A stretch of DNA of 5,398 nucleotides from Pseudomonadota bacterium. GTDB lineage: Bacteria; Myxococcota_A; Polyangia; Polyangiales; Polyangiaceae. Within the stretch, counting starts at the first letter, position 1. Each line of letters starts with the position of its first letter. The translations under genes and the position numbers were made by a program. The stretch spans positions 1 through 5,398 of the forward strand of contig JAEYOT010000130.1 in assembly GCA_023411445.1 (NCBI GenBank). Reading direction: 5' to 3'. The notes beneath the pieces are model-generated. The model made no database searches, was not told where the DNA came from, and saw only the letters and a program-made list of their open reading frames with translations. Below are positions 1 to 5,398 of this stretch, piece by piece.

Positions 1-764
1 CCCGGAAAGATCGGATCGTCGTCACTGATCGCGAAGGTCGCCGCAGCAGCTCGCTGCAGCTGGCAATGGACGAGGAGATCGAAGCCGGCGCCGGGCGAGA
101 GCGGCAAGAGTGAGGCGAGCGCGCGCCCGTACAGCGAGGTGCGCTGAAACAGCGAAAACGGTCCTGACACCTCTAGCACCACGCCGCCCAGCTGCCCGCG
201 AGCCGTGCTGGCGATCAGACCGAGCCGGCGCGCGCCAGCGACCAACGGGGAATCAGGCGCGCGGGTAGTGAAGCGCAGCAAGGTCGCGCGCTTGAGCAGG
301 TGCACGACGAGCGCGCGGTTGACCCGTAGTGCGAGCTGCGGCGCCGAGAAATCCGCAGGCAGCGCGCCGAGCTTGCGCTCACCGGCCAGATCCGCGAGCA
401 GCGCGCGCTCCACCTCGCTCGCCTCACGGCCGAGCTCGCGCGCGACCTGCTCCAGCACCCAAGCGCGCGGCGCCCGCTCGCTGGCGGCGCGAAACACGCG
501 CGCTCGCACCTCGGGCGAAGGCAGCGTAGAATGCTGAAGATCTGGCACTTCGCGCTCCAACACCTGCACCGCGAGGCGCAGTTTCTGCCGCGGCGCGCGC
601 ACGCCGAGCGGCTCAGTCAGGCGCTCACGCAGCTCCACCCGACGCCGCCCTTGATACGCTCGAAAGAGCTCCAAGAGCGCGTCGAGCCACGCTTCATCGC
701 GCGGCCCCAAGTAGCGCAACCGCATGGGCTCCGCGCGGACGGGCTCAGGCAGCGCCGGCAACAT
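1..764 (-). CDS. DUF790/Bax1-family nuclease, partner of XPB helicase (partial, C-terminus off left edge)
   Basis: The reading frame is open from an ATG at 764 to the left edge: 254 codons, then two bases, with no stop. It begins MLPALPEPVRAEPMRLRYL, which fits the usual DUF790 opening (MLP..., then a ..RYL.P.D stretch). Around residues 131-153 is an N-R-A-L-V-V-H-L-L-K-R-A segment, and at residues 201-213 the block GPFSLFQRTSLYG, followed by a hydrophobic ...LASLLPLS stretch. This block closely resembles the conserved centre of the family. In archaea this family (Bax1, Binds archaeal XPB) is a RecB-like nuclease that binds XPB and cuts DNA next to the unwound bubble. Its catalytic nuclease motifs lie in the C-terminal part, which is not in this window, so activity cannot be judged. 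The gene overlaps the upstream helicase stop by 20 bp, and a strong GGAGAGGG Shine-Dalgarno lies eight bases before the ATG, which fixes this start over the in-frame ATG at 725. The family call is from recognised sequence pattern plus neighbour; the repair role is inferred. Confidence 0.82.
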   Translation of the reverse strand, partial: MLPALPEPVRAEPMRLRYLGPRDEAWLDALLELFRAYQGRRRVELRERLTEPLGVRAPRQKLRLAVQVLEREVPDLQHSTLPSPEVRARVFRAASERAPRAWVLEQVARELGREASEVERALLADLAGERKLGALPADFSAPQLALRVNRALVVHLLKRATLLRFTTRAPDSPLVAGARRLGLIASTARGQLGGVVLEVSGPFSLFQRTSLYGRALASLLPLSPGAGFDLLVHCQLQRAAAATFAISDDDPIFP

Positions 765-2115
765 CCAGCCCTCTCCGGCGCTGCAGCGCGCGCCGCACCT
801 CGCTCGTGGCGGTGGTGACCAGCTCGTACACCACCGCTCGCTTGCCCGCCACGGGCCTGAGCAGGCGCCCCACGCGCTGCACGTGCTCGCGCTCCCCCAG
901 CGTTGAGCCCACGATGATCGCGACGTCCGCGTCTGGCACGTCGATGCCTTCGTTCAGCACGCGCGCGCTCACGAGCGCTCTCAGCTCACCCCGACGAAAG
1001 GCAGCGAGCGCCTCCTCGCGCTCGCGCCGGGAGACATCGCACGTGATGGGCATCACCAAGTGCTGGCGGGCGATGGCGTAGGCAGCGGCGTTGTCCGCCG
1101 TGAAGATGAGCACCCGCGCGTCGTGGTGCCGCTCCAGCAGCCCCTTCACGGCGCGGGACTTGGCTCGCGTGAGCGACAAGAGCCGCCGGTTGCGACGCCA
1201 GCCGGCGAGCGCCTGCCGCCCCTCCACGGTCTGCGAGGCCAGCGCGACCAGCTCCTGCCAGCTTCCTTCTGGGTGCAAGCTGCGAAATTGGCGGCTCAGC
1301 TCCGCGAAGGCGACCTGATCCGTTGCGTAGCGGGCGCGCTCCTCGGCGTTTAGCCCCAGCCGGATCAGCACGAGGTCGAAATCAGCCAGCCACTTGCCGG
1401 CTAGCTCCCCCACCGTGAGCTGACACACGACGGGACCGACGAGCTCGCTGAGCCGCAGCTGCGCGGCCCCGCCGGGCGGAGTTGCGGTTAGGCCCAAGCG
1501 CCGCTCGGCCACGCACATTTCCAGCGTTTCATCGCGAACGCCGGCGCCAAAGTGGTGCACCTCATCCACCACCAACAGATCGAAGCGATGACCGATCTGC
1601 GGCATGTGGCGGTACGCGCTCTCGAACGTGGCGACCGTCACCTGCTCGACGCTGCGCTGGCCATCCCCCAGGCAGCCGATGGGGCCGCCGTACGCCGCGG
1701 CCAGCTCCGTGAGCCACTGCTGTAAGAGCGCCCTGGTGGGCACCAGGCACAAGCTGCGCGAGCCGCCAGCCATGGCGGCCAGGGCGACGCGCGTCTTACC
1801 GCTCCCTGTCGGCATCACGACGATGCCGCGCGAGCCTGCCAGCTCCCACGACAACAGCGCGCCGCGTTGGTACGGGCGCAGCTCAGGTTGTGGCAAGACG
1901 CGGAGCGGCTCCGCCAGCGCCGGGCGCACCTCATCCGAGAACGGCAGCCCGCGGCGACCCAGCGCTAGGACGAGCTCCGCATAGCGCCGAGCGGGAGCGC
2001 GATGCAGCGCCACCCGCGCGTCCCACAACACGCCGGGCAGCTGGCTCGCCACCTGCTCGTCGGCCCCCGTCAGCACGAGCGTGCCGTGATCGAAGAGCAG
2101 GCGCATGAAGCCCAT
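745..2115 (-). CDS. XPB/Rad25-type superfamily 2 DNA helicase
   Basis: 456-residue DEAD/DEAH-type helicase. Residues 4-65 (MRLLFDHGTLVLTG..., then LPGVLWDARV and RAPARRY) resemble the N-terminal damage-recognition domain of archaeal XPB. The first helicase domain has LRPYQ (79-83), Walker A PTGSGKT (102-108), motif Ia VPTRALLQQW (125-134), motif II DEVH (184-187) and motif III LTATP (209-213). The second domain has IFTAD (337-341), NEGIDVP (388-394) and motif VI QRVGRLLRP (413-421) with its arginines. All ATPase motifs appear intact. The RED tripeptide that usually follows TAT in XPB is absent (PPGGAAQLRL is there instead). The region around 245-330 corresponds to the thumb-like insertion. 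The known role of XPB is ATP-driven opening of DNA at lesions or promoters; with the adjacent Bax1-like gene an excision-repair role is inferred. The start may be Met1 (2115) or Met4 (2106); Met4 fits the family better, and neither has a clear Shine-Dalgarno. It lies 45 bp downstream of the lipoprotein gene on the same strand. Confidence 0.93.
   Translation of the reverse strand: MGFMRLLFDHGTLVLTGADEQVASQLPGVLWDARVALHRAPARRYAELVLALGRRGLPFSDEVRPALAEPLRVLPQPELRPYQRGALLSWELAGSRGIVVMPTGSGKTRVALAAMAGGSRSLCLVPTRALLQQWLTELAAAYGGPIGCLGDGQRSVEQVTVATFESAYRHMPQIGHRFDLLVVDEVHHFGAGVRDETLEMCVAERRLGLTATPPGGAAQLRLSELVGPVVCQLTVGELAGKWLADFDLVLIRLGLNAEERARYATDQVAFAELSRQFRSLHPEGSWQELVALASQTVEGRQALAGWRRNRRLLSLTRAKSRAVKGLLERHHDARVLIFTADNAAAYAIARQHLVMPITCDVSRREREEALAAFRRGELRALVSARVLNEGIDVPDADVAIIVGSTLGEREHVQRVGRLLRPVAGKRAVVYELVTTATSEVRRALQRRRGLDVAGAA
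769..776 (-). promoter_or_regulatory. Shine-Dalgarno of the Bax1-like gene, inside the helicase 3' end
   Basis: Read on the minus strand, GGAGAGGG followed by CTGG and then ATG at 764 gives a near-ideal ribosome binding site (GGAG core eight bases from the start codon). It lies within the last codons of the helicase gene, whose stop is at 745-747. The second gene is therefore probably translated by re-initiating or newly loaded ribosomes on the same message. This site decides the start of the downstream gene. Confidence 0.7.
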
Positions 2116-2160
2116 TCGAGCGCTGCGCGCAGCCAGTTGCGCGCTTTCTCGTTGACGCTG

Positions 2161-2877
2161 CTAGTCGCCGAACGTGCCCATCTCGGGCGGAAACTCCCAG
2201 TCGGGCGTCGGCCCCCAGTCGAACAGCGCGTCCAGCATGGCGCAGCGCTCCGGCTCCTGCTGCGGATCGCAGCGCTGGTGCTCATCGCGCAACGAAGGCA
2301 GCGGCACGCGCAGGTGCGGCAGCGGCCTGAGCGACTGCGAAACGTAGCCCGGAGCCCCGACCACGGCAGGATCTCGCTGTTCGTCTGCGTGGCAGAACGC
2401 GCAGCCTGTCAGGTTCGGCGCGAACAGCGACTTCTCGTAAGGTGCCGCGTAGCTCACCTGCTCCAGCACCGGGAAGGCTAGCTCGCCTTTCAGCGAACGA
2501 TGGCCGGGCCGCTGCTCCCCGAACTCGAGTAGGTGTGCCCCGTCACCCGCCGGCACTACGGAGAAGACGAGCGGATCCAGCAGGCCGAAAATGCGCGGGC
2601 TGCGGGTGCCGGCGGCGGGCTGCGCGCTCAGCTGACTGAGCGTCGCGTGCAGCGGCAGCGGGCGTGCCAGCGCTTCGAGGAAACAAGCCAGCGTCAGTGG
2701 CTTGGGCAGCGCGTTCACGAGCTCGACGGTTTCATCGATGGACCGCGGCTGGTTGGAGACACCGGCCGGCGCCCGACAGCCCGGCGTGTGCTGCCGCTCC
2801 GCGCTCTGCTCGTCCGGCGAAGAGCCACAAGCCGGCAGCAGCGCGACCGCGATCGCCAGCCAGGCGCCCCGCGTCAT
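2161..2877 (-). CDS. Lipoprotein with a single CxxCH haem-binding motif (cytochrome c-like, uncharacterised)
   Basis: 238 residues. The N-terminus MTRGAWLAIAVALLPACGSS is a short lipoprotein signal peptide: one positive charge, a hydrophobic core, and the lipobox LPAC with lipidated Cys17, so the mature protein should be exported and membrane-anchored. A single CxxCH motif (CAFCH, 159-163) suggests covalent attachment of one c-type haem; Met214 or Met233 could serve as distal ligand, but that is a guess. Other cysteines are at 34, 65, 203 and 212, which could form disulphides. The middle (about 75-150: ALARPLPLHATLSQLSAQP, SPRIFGLLDPLVFSVVP, LLEFGEQRPGHRSLKGEL) looks like a conserved family I associate with myxobacterial genomes, without known function. 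It does not look like a full standard cytochrome c domain. It is preceded by a weak GAGAG Shine-Dalgarno and ends in TAG 45 bp before the helicase start, in the same reading frame as the helicase. Co-transcription with the helicase is likely from spacing; a functional link is not shown. Confidence 0.8.
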   Translation of the reverse strand: MTRGAWLAIAVALLPACGSSPDEQSAERQHTPGCRAPAGVSNQPRSIDETVELVNALPKPLTLACFLEALARPLPLHATLSQLSAQPAAGTRSPRIFGLLDPLVFSVVPAGDGAHLLEFGEQRPGHRSLKGELAFPVLEQVSYAAPYEKSLFAPNLTGCAFCHADEQRDPAVVGAPGYVSQSLRPLPHLRVPLPSLRDEHQRCDPQQEPERCAMLDALFDWGPTPDWEFPPEMGTFGD

Positions 2878-2916
2878 CTCGTCACTCTCGTGGCTACCGT
2901 GCTGCCCACGCCTTCA

Positions 2917-2925
2917 CTCATAGCA
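2917..2925 (-). promoter_or_regulatory. Possible extended -10 promoter element upstream of the lipoprotein-helicase-nuclease genes
   Basis: On the minus strand TGCTATGAG fits the extended -10 pattern TGnTATAAT at four of six core positions and lies about 40 bases before the lipoprotein ATG at 2877. No convincing -35 box is seen at the usual distance. If real, the three genes could be expressed separately from cdsA. Weak, by pattern only. Confidence 0.22.
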
Positions 2926-2980
2926 CTCGGCGAAGCCATCGTCCGCCTCCGCAGGCTCTCATTGGCTCGCTGCAATTTTC

Positions 2981-2994
2981 GGCGCCCTCGCGCC
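2981..2994 (-). terminator. Small GC hairpin after cdsA, possible weak terminator
   Basis: GGCGC, a four-base loop (GAGG on the minus strand) and GCGCC form a five-pair GC stem about 20 bases after the cdsA stop codon. On the minus strand it is followed by GAAAATTGC, not a T-run, so it is not a good intrinsic terminator in that direction. It could slow RNA polymerase or be chance in GC-rich DNA. The rest of the 137-bp gap (2878-3014) shows nothing else clear apart from the possible -10 element. Confidence 0.22.
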
Positions 2995-3014
2995 AGCTTC
3001 ACCGGGGAGCTGGC

Positions 3015-3839
3015 TCAGTGCAGCAGGCCGCTGAAGGAGCAGTACAGGTAGACCACGGGCGATACGACGATGAGAGCGTCGATGCGGTCGAGCATGCCGC
3101 CGTGCCCGGGAACGATGCCGCCCGAATCCTTGATACCGGTGGAGCGCTTGAGTAGGGACTCGACCAGATCTCCCATTTGCCCGAGCGCGCCCGCGAAGAC
3201 GCCGAGCACGATCGCGTGCAGCAGCGGCAAAGCCGGCAAGTACCAGGCGCTGGCCAGCACGGCACCCAGCGTGGAGCCGACGAGCGCACCGACGAAGCCC
3301 GCGCGCGTCTTCTTGGGGCTGACGGCTTCATACAGCTTGGTCTTGCCCAGGAAGCGGCCGAAGAAGTAGCCGCCGGTGTCCGCCAGCCAGGCGAACGTCA
3401 GCGTCATGATGACGAGCTTGGCGCCGTCGTCCCCACCGTCGCGCCGCAGCATGGCGAGCGTCGCGAGCAGGGAGCCAACGTAAAACGGCGTGGCGACTCC
3501 GGCGAGCGTGCGGAGCGCCGCCGTCTGCATGTCACCCAAGCGCCAGAGCGGCGTGAGCAGGCCGATCAGCGTGACGGCTGCGATCAGCGCGAGCAGGGCG
3601 CGCGGATCGTTCCAGAAGTAGTAGGTGGCAGCAGCCGTGGCGGCCGTCGTGACGACGCCGATCGCGCGCGCCACGGCGTCCAGCGGGTGAGTCATACGCA
3701 AGAGCTCGTCCGCCGCGACGGCGCTCGCCACCACCACGAGCGCGAAAAAGCCCCAGGCTGGTCCAAAGAACAGCAGCCCGAGCAGCGGCGGCACCACCAC
3801 GGCTGCGGTCAGGAGGCGGATAGCCAGGTTGCTCTTCAC
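3015..3839 (-). CDS. cdsA: Phosphatidate cytidylyltransferase (CDP-diacylglycerol synthase)
   Basis: Makes CDP-diacylglycerol from phosphatidic acid and CTP in the inner membrane, the precursor of all major bacterial phospholipids. The start chosen here is the GTG at 3839, giving VKSNLAIRLLTAAVVVPPLL and 274 residues, typical for the family. The frame is open upstream to a GTG at 3938 (307 residues), but those 33 extra residues are proline-rich and unlike the family. No strong Shine-Dalgarno decides the matter. About eight hydrophobic segments are visible. In 274-residue numbering, the conserved LADTGGYFFGRFLGK is at 151-165, SPKKT at 174-178, and the CdsA signature runs 228-254: KR at 231-232, KD at 237-238, PGHGG at 244-248, DRID at 251-254. 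This signature is almost as in E. coli CdsA. One oddity is Ala180 in SPKKTRAG, where most relatives have Glu (SPKKTxEG). The gene has no uppS directly upstream; a divergent gene starts there instead. The next gene downstream is not dxr. Confidence 0.95.
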   Translation of the reverse strand: MKSNLAIRLLTAAVVVPPLLGLLFFGPAWGFFALVVVASAVAADELLRMTHPLDAVARAIGVVTTAATAAATYYFWNDPRALLALIAAVTLIGLLTPLWRLGDMQTAALRTLAGVATPFYVGSLLATLAMLRRDGGDDGAKLVIMTLTFAWLADTGGYFFGRFLGKTKLYEAVSPKKTRAGFVGALVGSTLGAVLASAWYLPALPLLHAIVLGVFAGALGQMGDLVESLLKRSTGIKDSGGIVPGHGGMLDRIDALIVVSPVVYLYCSFSGLLH

Positions 3840-3964
3840 GCGCGGCACGGACGTATCAAGCTGCCCCAGAATGCACAAGCTTTTCCGAGATTCGGGGGGT
3901 GCAGGGCCTCTGACGCGGGGGGAAGGCGCCTCTGGCACGGGGCCGCGGGTAGCAGCTTGCAGCC
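3840..3964. promoter_or_regulatory. Divergent intergenic region between cdsA and the glycosidase-like gene
   Basis: About 125 bp that should carry the promoters of both divergent genes. On the minus strand TTGTGC, 17 bases, then TACGTC could be a poor sigma-70-type promoter for cdsA, with the start codon so close that the message would be nearly leaderless; the -10 match is weak. On the plus strand no convincing promoter is seen. A G-rich stretch (about 3893-3922) and a short inverted repeat CCGA-GAT-TCGG (about 3886-3896) are present. No operator is recognised. An in-frame TAG at 3950 limits the plus-strand gene to starts to its right. Confidence 0.3.
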
Positions 3965-5398
3965 ATGGCCGGCCAATTGTACGCGAAGGGAGTCGTGCCG
4001 CCCTCGCCCCATCGCGTGCTTCCCATCGTGCGGCAGCACCTCAAGTCTCGCGCGGCCGTGCTCGGCGTGGCGGCATTTTTGGGGCTCGCCACCCACTGTG
4101 CAGTCCCCAAGCCGCCCGAAAAGTCCCTGGCAGGGCTAGCCCAGGCGCTCTCGGAGGCCACCTCCGGCATCGTGGATGAGGCAGACGTGGCCTGGGAGGC
4201 GAGCCCGGGCTTTCTCGCGGAGACGTTCGCCGGACGGTACCTGCTGTTCCTTTCCCGCAGCTCCGAGCAGGCTCCGCGGGACCTGTACCGCGCTCGAGTG
4301 CGGGTCACGCGCGGTGGGCAAATCATCCACGTGCGGGACGTCCGGAACTTGACCGACACCCCGCTCGGCGACGACGTGGGGCTCGAGCTGCGCGGTCACC
4401 GCGCCAGCTTCGCGACGCTCGCCTACGGCAAGATCCAAGGCATTTCGGTGCTAGAGCTGCCCGGTATCCGTGACGGTGATCGACCCGAGTCGCTCTTCGA
4501 TCGCCTGCTGCTCGTGCTCACGTCCCTGCAGCAAACCGGAACCTGGCGCGGCATCGGACGCACCGACATCGTGCTCGACATTCCGGCCGATCACGCGCGG
4601 CTGTCCTTGGATACGCAGCGACTGACGGTCGACTTCGGTCGGCCGGAGCGCAGCCTCAGCTTCGACCTCGCCTCCCGCAAGCTGACGTCGCTGGACGGTG
4701 GGGAGGCGTACGCGGCGCGCGCGGTGCCCCAGGTACACGGCGGCAAGCCGTTCATTCACTGGGCGGTCGATACCGTACGGGCGGAGGTGGGCCCGGCGCC
4801 GATCGCGTGGCTGGAAAACAAGGTGTTTGGCGCCGAGGACGGGCTCAAGCGCGCGGCCTACTCGCTGTTCAGCAAGTCCCGAACCGAGCTGAAAGGCGAC
4901 GACAAGGCCGTCGTCGCGCGGGTGCTCGACGCCTCCGCGCTCTCGCACGCGGCCGACACCTGGCCGCCGCCGAACGTGCCCTCGATCTGGAAGGCTCCCA
5001 AAGCGAATGAGGGCGTGTGGGAGCCGGTGGTCTACGACTTCTTGAAGACGATGCCGGGACTGCCGCCCGGCGCCGAGAAGCCGCCCGCCTACTTCTATCG
5101 CACCACCATCCGCCCCGACGCGAAGCGCCCTTACTCGGAGGTGCTGCTGATCGCGATGGATATGCGCCAGCTGGAGCTGGGGATGCAAGCCGGCTTCGAG
5201 GACCCGAAGCCCAGCATCGGCCCGCCCGGTGAAGGGCGCTTGCCGGAGTCGCCCGACAAGTACCGCCGCATCGTGGCCACCTTCAACGGCGCGTTCAAAT
5301 CCACGCATGGCTCCTACGGCATGATGGTGAATCGGCGCGTGCTCTTGCCACCGGTGAAGGGCGGCGCCAGCGTCGTCGTGACGGACACGGGTGAGGTC
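3965..5398 (+). CDS. Exported phosphodiester glycosidase (NAGPA)-like protein, partial, C-terminus off right edge
   Basis: The frame is open from ATG at 3965 to the right edge: 478 codons without a stop. An in-frame TAG at 3950 means no longer start is possible. Alternative starts are GTG at 3995 (with AAGGGAG just before it), 4016 and 4028. A start at 4016 would give a neat signal sequence (basic RQHLKSR, then AAVLGVAAFLGLATHCA). LATHC is a poor lipobox because His precedes the Cys, so a membrane anchor or cleaved signal is also possible. Residues about 50-430 are a long region I do not recognise, with beta-rich patterns and several tryptophans. The last 43 residues in the window (IVATFNGAFKSTHGSYGMMV at 436-455, then RRVLLPP) resemble the start of the NAGPA/DUF2233 domain, where FNGAF corresponds to the conserved NGGFF-like motif and is followed by a glycine-rich turn. 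That domain in other proteins removes GlcNAc from phosphodiesters or acts on envelope polymers. The activity here is unproven, since most of the domain lies outside. Codon use matches its neighbours. Confidence 0.78.
   Translation, partial: MAGQLYAKGVVPPSPHRVLPIVRQHLKSRAAVLGVAAFLGLATHCAVPKPPEKSLAGLAQALSEATSGIVDEADVAWEASPGFLAETFAGRYLLFLSRSSEQAPRDLYRARVRVTRGGQIIHVRDVRNLTDTPLGDDVGLELRGHRASFATLAYGKIQGISVLELPGIRDGDRPESLFDRLLLVLTSLQQTGTWRGIGRTDIVLDIPADHARLSLDTQRLTVDFGRPERSLSFDLASRKLTSLDGGEAYAARAVPQVHGGKPFIHWAVDTVRAEVGPAPIAWLENKVFGAEDGLKRAAYSLFSKSRTELKGDDKAVVARVLDASALSHAADTWPPPNVPSIWKAPKANEGVWEPVVYDFLKTMPGLPPGAEKPPAYFYRTTIRPDAKRPYSEVLLIAMDMRQLELGMQAGFEDPKPSIGPPGEGRLPESPDKYRRIVATFNGAFKSTHGSYGMMVNRRVLLPPVKGGASVVVTDTGEV

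Noticed and set aside
205..818. Several short open frames on both strands over the left-edge region
   Set aside because: All overlap the minus-strand frame open from 764 to the edge, which alone shows family-like conserved blocks and a good ribosome site.
2002..3051. Plus-strand open frames (2002-2481 and 2533-3051) opposite the lipoprotein and helicase start
   Set aside because: Low-complexity Arg/Ala-rich translations, antisense to a protein with a clear signal peptide, lipobox and CxxCH motif.
3839..3938. N-terminal extension of CdsA from the GTG at 3938
   Set aside because: The extra 33 residues are proline-rich, unlike the family N-terminus, and would take up nearly all of the divergent promoter region. 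A later start fits the family length.
3966..3975. Ten-base palindrome TGGCCGGCCA overlapping the start of the glycosidase-like gene
   Set aside because: Simple GC-rich self-complementary sequence next to the start codon; no second copy or operator-like spacing seen, so likely chance.
3177..4139. Plus-strand open frame of 320 codons opposite cdsA and running across the divergent gap
   Set aside because: Composition rich in Arg, Glu, Gln and His is the antisense reading of hydrophobic cdsA codons. It crosses into the true plus-strand gene in another frame and has no motif.
4451..5308. Long minus-strand open frame of 285 codons antisense to the glycosidase-like gene
   Set aside because: Arg-, Gly- and His-rich composition with no recognisable motif, and it lies fully opposite a convincing plus-strand coding frame. 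Typical high-GC shadow.
1..5398. Mobile element, CRISPR, tRNA or rRNA
   Set aside because: No transposase or integrase motifs, no regularly spaced repeats, no terminal inverted repeats and no tRNA-like or rRNA-like sequence were found by reading; codon use looks even across the genes.

Overview
This is a high-GC window (roughly two-thirds G+C by eye) with densely packed genes and many long antisense shadow frames. Gene content suggests a Gram-negative, probably Myxococcota/Polyangia-like bacterium. This rests on a single-haem-motif lipoprotein and a phosphodiester-glycosidase-type envelope protein that resemble families I associate with myxobacteria. The lineage is an inference and was not tested.

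Layout: four genes read leftward (minus strand) from about 3840 down to the left edge. They are cdsA (phosphatidate cytidylyltransferase), a short gap of 137 bp, a lipoprotein with one CxxCH haem-binding motif, an XPB/Rad25-type superfamily 2 helicase, and a DUF790/Bax1-type nuclease partner whose C-terminal half runs off the left edge. A fifth gene reads rightward from about 3965 and runs off the right edge. It encodes an exported or membrane-anchored protein ending, within this window, at the beginning of a phosphodiester glycosidase (NAGPA)-like domain. It is divergent from cdsA across a gap of about 125 bp.

The most notable content is the XPB helicase plus Bax1 nuclease pair. The stop of the helicase gene overlaps the start of the nuclease gene by 20 bp, and a good Shine-Dalgarno sequence lies inside the helicase 3' end, so the two are very likely translationally coupled. 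In archaea these two proteins form a helicase-nuclease machine implicated in nucleotide excision repair. Here the pair sits in a bacterial-looking operon directly behind a haem-motif lipoprotein, and the helicase lacks the RED motif usual in XPB. cdsA is a core phospholipid gene that here stands apart from its frequent uppS/dxr/rseP neighbours. No RNA genes, CRISPR arrays, insertion sequences or clear mobile elements were seen, and no stretch over 300 bases lacks a gene.
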